From the NCBI RefSeq assembly GCF_000024165.1, contig NC_013194.1, positions 1,550,001 to 1,614,000 on the forward strand: a stretch of DNA of 64,000 nucleotides, written 5' to 3'. The stretch is from Accumulibacter phosphatis. Lineage in GTDB: Bacteria > Pseudomonadota > Gammaproteobacteria > Burkholderiales > Rhodocyclaceae. A program made the position numbers and the translations under genes. Positions within the stretch are counted from its first letter, which is position 1; every line of letters begins with the position of its first letter. The notes under the pieces were generated by a model. It was not told where the DNA came from and did not search any database. It was given only the letters and a program-made list of their open reading frames with translations. This document shows, in pieces, positions 17,536-26,091 of the stretch.

Positions 17536-18529
17536 CCACGGCGGCCGTCTGCGCGCGGCAGCACGCCAGTACGCGCCCTTCTGCGGGGCAGCGCTCGGCG
17601 ACTGGCTGGATCTGTCGACCGGTATCAACCCGCACGCCTATCCCGTTCCGGAGATCGACGCGGATTGCTGGCGGCGCCTGCCCGAGGACGACGACGGCCT
17701 GGAGGCGGCTGCCGCGGCCTACTATGGCAGCGATCGCGGCCTCGCCCTGGCGGGCTCGCAGGCAGCCATCCAGTCGTTGCCGGCGCTGTTCCGGCCGGTG
17801 GTCGTCGCCTGCCTGACGCCGATCTACGAAGAACATCCGCAGGCCTGGGAACGCGCCGGCCACAAGCTGCGCCGGCTGTCACAGGCGCCCTTGGCGCGCG
17901 CACTGGCGGCGGCGACGCCGCTCGTCGTCCTCTGTAACCCCAATAACCCGACCGCCGGCACGCTGCCGGCCGCTGCCCTGCTCGACGCGGCAGCACAATT
18001 GCAGCGACGCGGTGGCTGGCTGATCGTCGATGAAGCCTTTGGCGATGCCACTCCCGACAATTGCGTGACTGCCCTGGCCGGCGGTCCGGCAGCGCCGAAC
18101 CTGATCGTCCTGCGCTCGCTCGGCAAGTTCTTCGGGCTGGCCGGTGCTCGCGTCGGCTTCGTCTTCGGGGCGCGCGAGAAGCTCGATCTGCTGCGCGAAG
18201 CGATCGGTCCGTGGCCGCTGTCCGGGCCGGCGCGCGCCGTTGCCCGCCAGGCATTGGCCGATACCGCCTGGCAGCAGCGCACGCGCGGCGAACTGATCGC
18301 CGCGTCGGCCCGACTGGCGGCACTGCTGGCGCCGTTCGGCGGCGTGCAGGCCTGCGCGCTGTTCGCAACCGTGGCCACGCCGCAGAGTGTCGCGCTCTAC
18401 GAACACCTCGCGCGCCGGGCGATCCTGACCCGGCATTTTCCAGCGCACGGCCTGTTGCGCTTCGGCTTGCCCGGTAGCGAGGCCGAGTGGCAACGCCTTG
18501 CCGCCGCACTGGCGAACCTTGCTCCCTGA
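17528..18529 (+). CDS. cobC: Threonine-phosphate decarboxylase (CobC-type, PLP-dependent)
   Basis: This class I/II aminotransferase-fold enzyme makes (R)-1-amino-2-propanol phosphate for the cobalamin side chain. The GTG at 17528 gives 333 residues beginning MLDHGGRLRAAARQYA, the family's usual N-terminus. LDLSTGINPHAYP, the PLP-contact stretches LCNPNNPTAG and LIVDEAFGDATP, and the Schiff-base lysine in RSLGKFFGLAGARVGF follow. It overlaps the end of cobD by 8 bases. Histidinol-phosphate aminotransferase is the alternative for the fold, but the STGINP motif and context favour CobC. Confidence 0.92.
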   Translation: MLDHGGRLRAAARQYAPFCGAALGDWLDLSTGINPHAYPVPEIDADCWRRLPEDDDGLEAAAAAYYGSDRGLALAGSQAAIQSLPALFRPVVVACLTPIYEEHPQAWERAGHKLRRLSQAPLARALAAATPLVVLCNPNNPTAGTLPAAALLDAAAQLQRRGGWLIVDEAFGDATPDNCVTALAGGPAAPNLIVLRSLGKFFGLAGARVGFVFGAREKLDLLREAIGPWPLSGPARAVARQALADTAWQQRTRGELIAASARLAALLAPFGGVQACALFATVATPQSVALYEHLARRAILTRHFPAHGLLRFGLPGSEAEWQRLAAALANLAP

Positions 18530-18530
18530 G

Positions 18531-18552
18531 ATGGAACTGGCATGGAACTGGC
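18531..18552 (+). repeat. 11-base tandem duplication spanning the btuF start codon
   Basis: ATGGAACTGGC occurs twice without a gap (18531-18541 and 18542-18552). Each copy begins with an ATG, but the two are out of frame; only the second opens the btuF frame. Confidence 0.9.
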
Positions 18553-19432
18553 GCGCCTTCTCCTCATCGCCTGGCTGGCGGCGGCCGGTGGCCTCGTCCA
18601 GGCTGAGGTCGCCGTCGTCGACGATACCGGTGCGACGGTCCGCCTCGCGCAGCCGGCGCGCCGCATCGTCAGTCTGGCCCCGCACCTGACCGAAACACTG
18701 TTCGCTGCCGGTGCCGGCGAGCGCGTCGTCGGCACGGTGGAGTACAGCGACTACCCGCCGGCAGCGAGCAGGATCACGCGCGTCGGCGGCTACTCCCGGC
18801 TCGACCTCGAGCGTGTCGCGGCGCTGCAACCGGACCTGATCATCGCCTGGCAGAGCGGCAATGCCGCTGCGCATGTCGACCGGCTGCGCGCGCTGGGTTT
18901 TCGAATTTACGTCTCGCAGCCGAATCGCATCGACGATGTCGCCAGTGAAATCGAGCGCCTGGGCGTGCTGGCCGGCAGCGCGCCGGTTGCCGGTCGTGCC
19001 GCTGAGGCCTTCCGCCAGCGGTTCGCCGGCCTGCAGAAGCGCTACGGCAGTCGGCCACCGGTGCGCACCTTCTACGAGATCTGGAAGCAGCCGTTGATGA
19101 CCGTCGGCCGCCAGCAGATCATCTCCGACGTCATCCGGCTGTGTGGCGGCGACAACGTCTTCGGCCAGCTCGAGACAATGGCACCGACGGTGACCGTCGA
19201 GGCGGTGATTGCCGCCAACCCGGAAGCGATCGTCGCCAGCGGCATGGGCGAGGCACGGCCCGAGTGGCTCGACGACTGGCTGCGCTGGACGACGATCACC
19301 GCCGTTGTGCGCGGCAACCTGTTTTTCGTGCCGCCCGATCTGATCCAGCGCCATACGCCGCGCCTCCTTGACGGTGCCGACCGGCTCTGCCGGCACCTCG
19401 AAACGGCACGCAGCCGGCGGCCGGCGAAGTGA
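18542..19432 (+). CDS. btuF: Periplasmic cobalamin-binding protein BtuF-like
   Basis: This is a 296-residue solute-binding protein for an ABC B12 importer. A signal peptide (MELARLLLIAWLAAAGGLVQA) is followed by the Fe3+/B12-type periplasmic binding domain with the conserved RIVSLAPHLTETLFAAGAG start. VGGYSRLDLERVAALQPDLI and the C-terminal lobe ending in the helix-rich tail come next. It starts 12 bases after cobC in the same direction, which supports a cobalamin substrate. No btuC or btuD gene is present in the window. Confidence 0.88.
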   Translation: MELARLLLIAWLAAAGGLVQAEVAVVDDTGATVRLAQPARRIVSLAPHLTETLFAAGAGERVVGTVEYSDYPPAASRITRVGGYSRLDLERVAALQPDLIIAWQSGNAAAHVDRLRALGFRIYVSQPNRIDDVASEIERLGVLAGSAPVAGRAAEAFRQRFAGLQKRYGSRPPVRTFYEIWKQPLMTVGRQQIISDVIRLCGGDNVFGQLETMAPTVTVEAVIAANPEAIVASGMGEARPEWLDDWLRWTTITAVVRGNLFFVPPDLIQRHTPRLLDGADRLCRHLETARSRRPAK

Positions 19433-19796
19433 GGCGGGTGCTGCCGTGCGAGGCGGCAGTGGCGCGCACCGGCAGGTAGAACGGGCAGCCTTCAGCGTGA
19501 CTTAAGACGCAGAGGGGATGATGCAGGCCTTGTCTTTGAGGAGCGCTCGCCGCAAGGTCGCCGATGCTTGCCAAGAACGGTTGCGGTGGGGATCTGGCGC
19601 GAGCTGTGGCCGGCGATTCGCCTGGGCGATGGTCCTCGTCTGTCCACGGGTGTTGCCTGGTATCAGCCAGGTCTGACTGCGCGACAGGCGTCTGGCCTGG
19701 TCGCCTCCGCCGGTTGCGCCGCTCTGATTTCCCTGGCTTGGCGACGACCGATCGATCGCCCAGACCGCAACCTGAACGGCAGCAAGGAGGCACCCA
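19433..19796. other. 364-base intergenic region between btuF and the GT2 gene
   Basis: No convincing gene on either strand. It contains a 6-base-pair inverted repeat CTGCCG / CGGCAG shortly after btuF without a T-tract, a CCTGG-TATCAG-CCAGG hairpin, and a strong ribosome-binding site (AAGGAGG, about 19783-19789) for the next gene. Confidence 0.5.
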
Positions 19797-20801
19797 GTGC
19801 ATGGTCAGTCCGCAGCCCCGGCGAGGGCTGCCCAGCGAGCGCCCACGGTCAGTTGTGTCATCCCGGCCTTCAACGAAAACGAGAATCTCCGGCTACTCCT
19901 GCCCGGCCTGGAGGCGATCCTCAGGTCGCAGAGTTCGGCTTGGGAGATCATCGTGGTCGATGACGGCAGCACCGACGGGACAGCAGATCTGATGGCCGCG
20001 TGGGTGCGGGCGGGCGGCTTTCGATATCTGCAACTGTCGCGAAACTTCGGCAAGGAGGCAGCGCTCAGCGCGGGCCTCAACGCTGCCGAAGGTGACGTGG
20101 CGATTTGTCTCGACGCCGACCTCCAGCATCCGCCGGCGTTGATTCCGCAGATGCTGGAGCGTTGGCGAGCCGGCGCCGACATGGTCTGCGCCGTGCGCGC
20201 CAGTCGCGACGATGAGTCGCGAATCAAGCGCGTCGGCGCATCCCTTCTGTACCGGATTCTCGGATCGGGAAACCGTATCAGGATCATTGCCGATGCGGGT
20301 GACTTTCGCCTGATGGATCGTACGGTGGTCGCCGCGCTGCTCCGCTTGCCCGAGCGCACGCGTTTCATGAAGGGGCTTTATGCCTGGGTTGGCTTCACGA
20401 CCGAATCGATCGAGTATGTACCGCCAGAGCGCCTGCACGGCCCCAGCCGTTTCAGCTTCCTGCGTCTGGTGACGTTTGCGGTCGACGGAATCACCGCGTT
20501 TTCGACACTGCCGCTGCGAGTTCTCAGTTTGTGCGGATTGGTCGTCGCTTTGCTTGCCTTTATGTACGGAACCTACCTGATTATCGAGTACCTGTTCGTC
20601 GGCAATCCCGTGTCCGGCTGGACGACCATCGTTACCGCCATGCTCTTTCTGTCCGGCGTGCACCTGCTCGGATTGGGAGTGATCGGCGCCTACATCAGTC
20701 GAATCTTCGACGAGGTCAAACAAAGGCCGCTGTACCTGCTACGCAACGACATCGGTAGCGGCCTCGATACGACCGCGCAAGACAGCGACGCGGAATGTTG
20801 A
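19797..20801 (+). CDS. Family 2 glycosyltransferase (DPM1/GtrB-like, membrane-anchored)
   Basis: This is a 334-residue polyprenyl-phosphate glycosyltransferase candidate. The GT-A domain has VSCVIPAFNENENL, VVDDGSTDGT and the metal-binding DADLQHPP. It is followed by two C-terminal membrane segments (LPLRVLSLCGLVVALLAFMY and the LLGLGVIGAYISRI region), as in GtrB and ArnC. The GTG start at 19797 has a strong AAGGAGG site 7 bases upstream. It overlaps the next glycosyltransferase gene by 7 bases. GtrB- and ArnC-like enzymes load a sugar on undecaprenyl phosphate, which the following protein would then transfer. Confidence 0.9.
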   Translation: MHGQSAAPARAAQRAPTVSCVIPAFNENENLRLLLPGLEAILRSQSSAWEIIVVDDGSTDGTADLMAAWVRAGGFRYLQLSRNFGKEAALSAGLNAAEGDVAICLDADLQHPPALIPQMLERWRAGADMVCAVRASRDDESRIKRVGASLLYRILGSGNRIRIIADAGDFRLMDRTVVAALLRLPERTRFMKGLYAWVGFTTESIEYVPPERLHGPSRFSFLRLVTFAVDGITAFSTLPLRVLSLCGLVVALLAFMYGTYLIIEYLFVGNPVSGWTTIVTAMLFLSGVHLLGLGVIGAYISRIFDEVKQRPLYLLRNDIGSGLDTTAQDSDAEC

Positions 20802-22381
20802 AGCGCTTTCTGGCGACCCCTGCCGAGGGTGTCCTGGGGATTCGTTCGCCGGCTTTCCTGTTGCTTGTTTGCGCCTTCTGGCTGGCCGTCCTGGCGGGCA
20901 TCAGGCCACTCATGCTGCCTGACGAGGGGCGCTACGTCGGGGTCGCCTGGGAGATGCTCAGTTCGGGTGACTGGTTGACGCCGACGCTTGACGGCTTACC
21001 CTTCTTTCACAAGCCGCCGCTGTTCTACTGGCTGACCGCGCTGGCCCTGAACCTGTTCGGTGCCAACGGTTGGGCAGCGCGCTCCGCGTCGACGCTTGCC
21101 GCGATGATTGCGGTGGTGGCGCTGCATGTCTTCCTCCGTCGGCATGCGGACAAGCGACTGGCCAATCTGGTCGTTGCCGTTCTGGTCACACAACCCTTGT
21201 TCTTTGGCGGCGCCCAGTTTGCCAATCTGGACATGCTGGTCGCGGCGATGATTACGTTGACCATCCTCTGTGGAGCACATGCCGTCCTCAGTCTGGAACG
21301 TGGGCAGCACTATCGGGCGGCGCTGGCATCGGCCTATGTCTTTGCTGCTCTGGGTGTCCTGGCCAAGGGGTTGATCGGGTTCGTCCTGCCGGGGGCGATC
21401 CTGCTGGCCTGGCTAGTCGTCGGCAAGCGCTACCAGGTGATTCGTTCGCTACTGCCGCTGCGCCTGATCCTGCTGTTTCTTGTCCTGGTCATGCCGTGGT
21501 TCTGGTGGATGGAGATGTCCCACGGGGGCTTTCTCGATTACTTCTTCGTGTACCATCATTTTCAGCGCTTTGCCGAGTCTGGCTTCAACAGCGCGAAACC
21601 CTTCTGGTTTTATGTTCCGGTTCTCTTGCTGGGCACACTCCCCTGGTCTCCGTGGATCTGTCGAGTCTTCTCCAGACGCTTCCTGCAGGACACGCGGCAA
21701 TTCGCGATGCGCAGCTTGATGGTCATCTGGTTGGTGGTGGTTCTGGCTTTCTTCTCCTGGCCCAGTTCAAAGCTTGTCGGTTACATCCTTCCCGCCTTGC
21801 CGCCGCTCGCCTGCCTGATTGCAGATGGTTTTCTCGTCTGGCTGGATGACGCTCAGGGGGCGAATGCACGTGCCTGTCTCGGGGCCAGCTTGCTCGCGGC
21901 AGTCATGCTCTGCAGTGGCCTCGTTCTGGGTGTGGCGCTTCGCTATCCCAGCTCCTCGCGCAGCCTGTCCGCTCAGGTGTTGCCGAGCTTTCGCCCGGGC
22001 GATCAGATCGTCATGCTTGACGAGTATCCGTACGACTTGCCGTTCTCCCTTGGGGCGGCCAGGAATCCGTGGGTCGTCAGCGATTGGAACAGATCGGACC
22101 TTTTCGCCAAGGACAATTGGCGCAGGGAGTTGTACGACGCTGGCCAGTTTGATCAGGTGAAGATGCGCGACAGGTTGCTCTTTCCCGACGAGTTGAGCGC
22201 GCGCGCCTGCGGGCACTCGGGTGGTGCCTTGTGGGTGTGGGGAAAAAGGGGTTGGGGTTCCCGCTATCGGTACCTCCGAGATCAGTCCATCGTCTTTGCG
22301 GACGACGAGGCGACGCTGTGGCGGGTCGTGGATTTGCATCACGACGTCAACTACTGTGCTGAAATGCCCAATAGCGGCTGA
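20795..22381 (+). CDS. ArnT-like integral membrane glycosyltransferase (GT39/GT83)
   Basis: This 528-residue protein has about eleven to thirteen membrane segments and an early periplasmic loop with the metal- and substrate-binding DEGRYVGVAWEM motif typical of ArnT/PMT-type lipid-A glycosyltransferases. PTLDGLPFFHKPPLFYWL follows. Family members move a sugar from undecaprenyl phosphate to lipid A or protein on the periplasmic face. It is coupled to the GT2 gene upstream. Its last 35 bases overlap the end of the convergent GtrA gene. The acceptor is unknown. Confidence 0.88.
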   Translation: MLKRFLATPAEGVLGIRSPAFLLLVCAFWLAVLAGIRPLMLPDEGRYVGVAWEMLSSGDWLTPTLDGLPFFHKPPLFYWLTALALNLFGANGWAARSASTLAAMIAVVALHVFLRRHADKRLANLVVAVLVTQPLFFGGAQFANLDMLVAAMITLTILCGAHAVLSLERGQHYRAALASAYVFAALGVLAKGLIGFVLPGAILLAWLVVGKRYQVIRSLLPLRLILLFLVLVMPWFWWMEMSHGGFLDYFFVYHHFQRFAESGFNSAKPFWFYVPVLLLGTLPWSPWICRVFSRRFLQDTRQFAMRSLMVIWLVVVLAFFSWPSSKLVGYILPALPPLACLIADGFLVWLDDAQGANARACLGASLLAAVMLCSGLVLGVALRYPSSSRSLSAQVLPSFRPGDQIVMLDEYPYDLPFSLGAARNPWVVSDWNRSDLFAKDNWRRELYDAGQFDQVKMRDRLLFPDELSARACGHSGGALWVWGKRGWGSRYRYLRDQSIVFADDEATLWRVVDLHHDVNYCAEMPNSG

Positions 22382-22736
22382 GAACGAAGGTCAGCGCGGC
22401 GATCGCAACGAGGATGATCGCCAGGAGCCAGTAGTACGGGATGTCGGTAGCTTTAAGAAGATAGACGAACGCCAGCTCGTTGATCGCGAATCCCCCGGTG
22501 GCGATGGCAAAGAACCGCCCGAGTGCGGGTAGCAAAGTTTTCGTCTGCCGACGAAAGGTCAGGAAGTAGTGACCGGAAAAGGAAACGACGAGTGCGATGG
22601 ACCAGCCGATCAGATTCGCCACAGCCGGCAGGAGGCCCAGGCAGGCGATGCCGGCAACGGCGGTCGTCCAATGAGTCGCGGCGGCCGCGCAGCCGACCGC
22701 AACAAACCAGGCGAGTTGTCGCAAGAGTGCTTTCAT
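22347..22736 (-). CDS. GtrA-like family membrane protein
   Basis: This is a 129-residue protein with four membrane segments. GtrA features include VAVGCAAAATHWTTA at the N-terminus, NLIGWSIALVVSFSGHYFLTF in the middle, RFFAIATGGFAIN, and the C-terminal FVLSRYWAF. GtrA proteins are thought to flip undecaprenyl-phosphate sugars, which fits the GT2 and ArnT-like genes next door. It is convergent with the ArnT-like gene (35-base overlap), and its start codon shares a CATG palindrome with the divergent ChbG-like gene. Confidence 0.88.
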   Translation of the reverse strand: MKALLRQLAWFVAVGCAAAATHWTTAVAGIACLGLLPAVANLIGWSIALVVSFSGHYFLTFRRQTKTLLPALGRFFAIATGGFAINELAFVYLLKATDIPYYWLLAIILVAIAALTFVLSRYWAFQHSS

Positions 22737-23613
22737 GATTCCTGCTCACGAAAAGGGTGCTGTCGATCGCCGGTCGGCGCGCAAGCCGCTGGCGATCTGT
22801 GCCGACGATTTTGGGATGGCGCCTGGGATCAGTTCAGGGATTATCGAGCTGGCTCGCTGCGACCGTCTGTCGGCGGTCAGTTGCTTGAGCCGAGGGCGGT
22901 TCTTCCGGCAGTATGCGCCAGCTCTCGCTGGTTTTCCGGTGGACCGGGGACTGCATCTTAACCTGACCGAGCGTCTGCAGGAGGACGAATTCAGCCGGCC
23001 ACTGAGCCGTTTGCTGTTGTCGTGTCTGACGCGGCAAATCGATTCCAGTCTCATCACGCGGGAAGTCGAACGGCAGCTGGATGCTTTTGAAGGCGTGTTT
23101 GGCAAAGCGCCGGACTTCGTCGATGGGCACCAGCACGTGCACCAGTTCCCGGTGATCCGCGATTGTCTGATCGAGGTGCTCCGGCGGCGCTATCCCGAGT
23201 GCCTGCCCTGGCTGAGATCGACCTTGCCGGCGGCGCTACCGACGATCTCCACGCCGTATCGACTGAAGGCGAGCCTGATCGGCTATCTGGGAGGCAGTGC
23301 GTTGAAGGAACTGGGTGGTCAGAACGGCTTCCGGATGAATGCGCGCTTGCTCGGTGTCTACGGTTTCAAAGGCGGCGCCGGCGAGTATTGTGGACTTCTG
23401 GACCGGTGGTTGGCCGGCGCATGCGCCGGGGACCTGCTGATGTGCCACCCGGCGGCGTCTGTGGATGGCGGCGTTGACTTCGCCGGGCAGCGAGTGGCCG
23501 AATACGCCGTTCTTTCTGGAGCGCATTTCTCGCAACTGCTTGCGCAGCACGCTGTCGAAGTGCAGCGGCTGCGACACGGTCACGTCGAGTTACCTCAAAG
23601 TGGGAGTTCATGA
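22735..23613 (+). CDS. ChbG/HpnK (YdjC) family carbohydrate deacetylase
   Basis: This 292-residue protein has the YdjC-type metal-binding motifs CADDFGMAPGI (about residues 23-33), DRGLHLNLTE and DGHQHVHQFP. These are the Asp and His ligands of a metal-dependent N-acetyl deacetylase. HpnK relatives process hopanoids and ChbG processes chitobiose; the presence of GT2, ArnT-like and GtrA neighbours suggests a sugar attached to a lipid as substrate. The ATG overlaps the start of the divergent gtrA-like gene. Confidence 0.87.
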   Translation: MIPAHEKGAVDRRSARKPLAICADDFGMAPGISSGIIELARCDRLSAVSCLSRGRFFRQYAPALAGFPVDRGLHLNLTERLQEDEFSRPLSRLLLSCLTRQIDSSLITREVERQLDAFEGVFGKAPDFVDGHQHVHQFPVIRDCLIEVLRRRYPECLPWLRSTLPAALPTISTPYRLKASLIGYLGGSALKELGGQNGFRMNARLLGVYGFKGGAGEYCGLLDRWLAGACAGDLLMCHPAASVDGGVDFAGQRVAEYAVLSGAHFSQLLAQHAVEVQRLRHGHVELPQSGSS

Positions 23614-23703
23614 AGGCATGCTGATGATCCGTCTGGCCCATGCGGCCATTGAAACAGGCACCCCGGGCCGTGATTCACCGAGTAACGGGGGAGGCCGGGA
23701 ACG

Positions 23704-24156
23704 ATGAATTCTCCGGAGACCGTCGAGCAGGTGCTGCAGCGCTTGCTCGAAGCCCAGAAATATGCCGTTCTGGCGACCGAGAAGGGTGGGCAGCCGTACA
23801 CCAGCCTGATGGCGTTTGCCGCGACCGGCGATCTCAAGGCGCTGATTTTGCTGACCGAGCGGGGAACGCACAAGTACGCGAACCTGATGGCCAATCGTCG
23901 TGTGGCGGTGTTCGTCGACAACCGCGAGAACGTCGGTTCCGACACCCAGCAGGCGGTGGCGATCACCGCGCTGGGCGATGCCGAGGAGGTGGCGGGCGAC
24001 GCGTGTGTCTGCCTGCGTGACGCGTATCTGGTGCGCCACCCCTACCTGGCCGAGTTCGCCACTTCGCCGTCGTGCGCTCTCCTGCGGGTCAGGGTCAGGT
24101 CCTACATCGTCGTCCGGCATTTCCAGGAGGTCGAGGAGTGGTGCGTTGAGCACTGA
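23704..24156 (+). CDS. Pyridoxamine 5'-phosphate oxidase-like (FMN-binding split barrel) protein
   Basis: This is a 150-residue single-domain split-barrel protein (AVLATEKGGQPYTSLMAFA, then LLTERGTHKYANLMANRRVAVFVDNR). This is the pattern of the PNPOx-like superfamily that binds FMN, heme or F420. A GGGGGAGG site precedes the ATG. The gene overlaps the following phosphatase gene, so both are probably made together. The specific substrate is unknown; a genuine pdxH is longer. Confidence 0.83.
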   Translation: MNSPETVEQVLQRLLEAQKYAVLATEKGGQPYTSLMAFAATGDLKALILLTERGTHKYANLMANRRVAVFVDNRENVGSDTQQAVAITALGDAEEVAGDACVCLRDAYLVRHPYLAEFATSPSCALLRVRVRSYIVVRHFQEVEEWCVEH

Positions 24157-24820
24157 TGTGGCGCCGCTGCTGGTCATTTTCGATTGCGACGGCGTGCTCG
24201 TCGATAGCGAACCGATCGCCAGCCGCGTCCTCGCCGAAGTTCTGACCGAGAGCGGTTTTCCGCTCACCCCCGCGCAGGCGATAGAGCGCTATACCGGAAT
24301 CAGTCTGCCTGCGGTGCTGGCACGGATCGAGTCGGAGTGGGGCCGGAACCTGCCGAAGGGTTTCGTCGCGCATCTTGGTGAACGTGATCGTGCGGCCTTT
24401 CGTGCCGAGCTGCAAGCGGTGGCGGGGGTGGCGGAGATGCTCGGCGAACTGTCCATGCTCCGCTGTGTCGCGTCGTCGGGGACGCTCGGGAAGATACGCG
24501 GCAGTCTTGAGATCACAGGACTGCTGCCGTATTTCCAGCCGCACCTGTTCAGCGCCGAAATGGTCGTGCGTGGCAAGCCGGCACCGGACCTTTTCCTGCT
24601 GGCCGCCGACAGGATGGGTTCGCCGCCCGAGCGCTGCGTGGTGGTCGAAGACAGCGTCGCCGGGGTTCAGGCCGGCTGCGCGGCAGGCATGCGCGTCCTC
24701 GGCTTCTGCGGCGGCGGCCATGCCAATCCCGGCTCAGCCGCGTCGCTACGGGCCGCCGGTGCCGCCACGGTATTCGATCGCATGGCGGACCTGCCAGCGC
24801 TTCTCAACCGGCAGCAATGA
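24146..24820 (+). CDS. HAD-superfamily phosphatase (beta-PGM/GPH-like)
   Basis: This 224-residue HAD hydrolase has motif I FDCDGVLVDSEP (nucleophile and acid-base Asp), a helical cap, motif II CVASSGT, motif III Lys in VRGKPAPDLFL, and motif IV VVVEDSVAGVQAG. The closest general type is YieH/GPH/beta-phosphoglucomutase. The TTG at 24146 was chosen because GAGGAG lies 7 bases upstream; an in-frame GTG at 24158 would shorten the protein by four residues. It overlaps the upstream gene by 11 bases. Confidence 0.88.
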   Translation: MSTDVAPLLVIFDCDGVLVDSEPIASRVLAEVLTESGFPLTPAQAIERYTGISLPAVLARIESEWGRNLPKGFVAHLGERDRAAFRAELQAVAGVAEMLGELSMLRCVASSGTLGKIRGSLEITGLLPYFQPHLFSAEMVVRGKPAPDLFLLAADRMGSPPERCVVVEDSVAGVQAGCAAGMRVLGFCGGGHANPGSAASLRAAGAATVFDRMADLPALLNRQQ

Positions 24821-24897
24821 CCGGCAGTGGTCGAGCACACGCAGCCGGCGCTGGGTTGGCTTACCGCTGCCGGCTCAGGTCCGGTCGAGGCGTCGTC

Positions 24898-25695
24898 TCA
24901 TACCAGCCGATCGAGCCACTCGGCCATGCGTTCGGCAGCGGCCAGCCAGTGGGCGTCGAGCATCAGCGTGTGGCCGGCGCGCGGGATCACCGCCACATCG
25001 GCGTGCCAGCGCGCTGCTGTGAAGCCCAGGAGATCCGGCGGAAAAACGGCGTCCGACTGCCCGCCGAGGACGAGGGCCGGTAGCTTGGGTCGGTGCCGCG
25101 CAAGGCGCATCGCCAACAGTGTCAGGTCCATGAGGGCGCGCCGCGACTCACCCTGGAAGAGCCCCGCGAAGCGCATCAGATCCTCGCTGCTGGTCTCCTG
25201 CGAGTAATACACTTCGCGCATCGTTTCGAGCGTCTGCTCGTTGTATTCGCCGCGGATGGCACGCGCCTGCTGGCTGAAGAACGACGGTTCGGTCAGCGCG
25301 ATCTTCATGGTCGCGCCAAGAATGCCGGTGGCTGGTACCGGGGCCATCAGGATCGCCGCGCGCGCCTGATGGCGCTCGAGAAAGCGCTCGACGACGACGG
25401 TACCCATCGAGTGGCCGATCAGGACCGCCGGTTCATCGAGATCGTCGGCCACCTGCGCCAGATCCTGCGCATAGTCGTCAATCCCGAACGAGTCGAGCCG
25501 CTCGCGCCCCTCGCTCTTGCCGTGGCCCGAGAGGTCGAGCGCGTGGCAGTCGAAGCCCTGGCGGCTGAACCAGGGCAGGAAATACTCGTCCCAGCAGCGG
25601 GCGGTGGCATAACCGCCGTGGACAAAGATCAGATGGCCCGAAGACGTGGTGCCGACCGCGGGTCGGTGCAGGGTATGGAGGCGTCGAGGTTTCAT
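24898..25695 (-). CDS. Alpha/beta hydrolase
   Basis: This is a 265-residue alpha/beta-hydrolase. The oxyanion region is FVHGGYATARCWD, the nucleophile elbow is GHSMG, the Asp region is GGQSDAVFP and the His is in RAGHTLML. Lysophospholipase- or esterase-like activity is likely but unspecific. I preferred the ATG at 25695 (MKPRRLHTL); a TTG at 25758 would add 21 residues. It is a single gene, divergent from the CARF-nuclease gene. Confidence 0.85.
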   Translation of the reverse strand: MKPRRLHTLHRPAVGTTSSGHLIFVHGGYATARCWDEYFLPWFSRQGFDCHALDLSGHGKSEGRERLDSFGIDDYAQDLAQVADDLDEPAVLIGHSMGTVVVERFLERHQARAAILMAPVPATGILGATMKIALTEPSFFSQQARAIRGEYNEQTLETMREVYYSQETSSEDLMRFAGLFQGESRRALMDLTLLAMRLARHRPKLPALVLGGQSDAVFPPDLLGFTAARWHADVAVIPRAGHTLMLDAHWLAAAERMAEWLDRLV

Positions 25696-25998
25696 GGGCG
25701 AGGGGTGTGTCACGGTTCGGCAGGGCTGGTCGCGAAGGGTGCGGCGCAGGGTATTCAACGGTTGTCGCCCAGTATCTCAGGGTCTTGCCGGTTGAGGCAA
25801 GGCCACGACGAGCGTCGGCGTGTCGGTTCTCGATAGCGGAAGCATACCGCCAGAGCCCTGATCGCCCGCGCGCATGACAAACACCTTCTGGTGCAATGCG
25901 AGCCGGCCGCAAACGCTCCTTGCCATTGGCGGGAACTTCGGCCGTAAGACGCTGGTGGGCCGCGCATCGTGCCCTTGCAGGTGCACCGCCATGCACTT

Positions 25999-26019
25999 CG
26001 GCGCCGCGATGCGGCGCCG
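25999..26019. repeat. Perfect 9-bp inverted repeat, loop GAT
   Basis: CGGCGCCGC and GCGGCGCCG are separated by GAT. The stem is GC-only, with no T-run on either side, so it is not a standard terminator. It could be a hairpin element in the leader of the CARF-nuclease message. Confidence 0.6.
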
Positions 26020-26060
26020 TAGGCGCAGGGGTCGAGGCAGGCCGGTAACGCCGCTGCCGA

Positions 26061-26091
26061 TCTGTCCCTGTTTGGCCTGTTTTCGGACAGA
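26061..26091 (+). promoter_or_regulatory. Inverted repeat TCTGTCC-N17-GGACAGA at the CARF-nuclease ribosome site
   Basis: The right arm overlaps the AGAAGG ribosome-binding region (26089-26094) of the gene starting at 26101. As RNA, pairing of the arms would hide that site; as DNA, the symmetry could be an operator. Seven perfect base pairs are directly visible; the function is inferred. Confidence 0.35.

Noticed and set aside
19440..19520. Minus-strand text with CCTGCC and GCCACTG resembling parts of a cobalamin riboswitch near btuF
   Set aside because: The boxes are in the wrong order, the B12 box is split, and no gene starts downstream on that strand.
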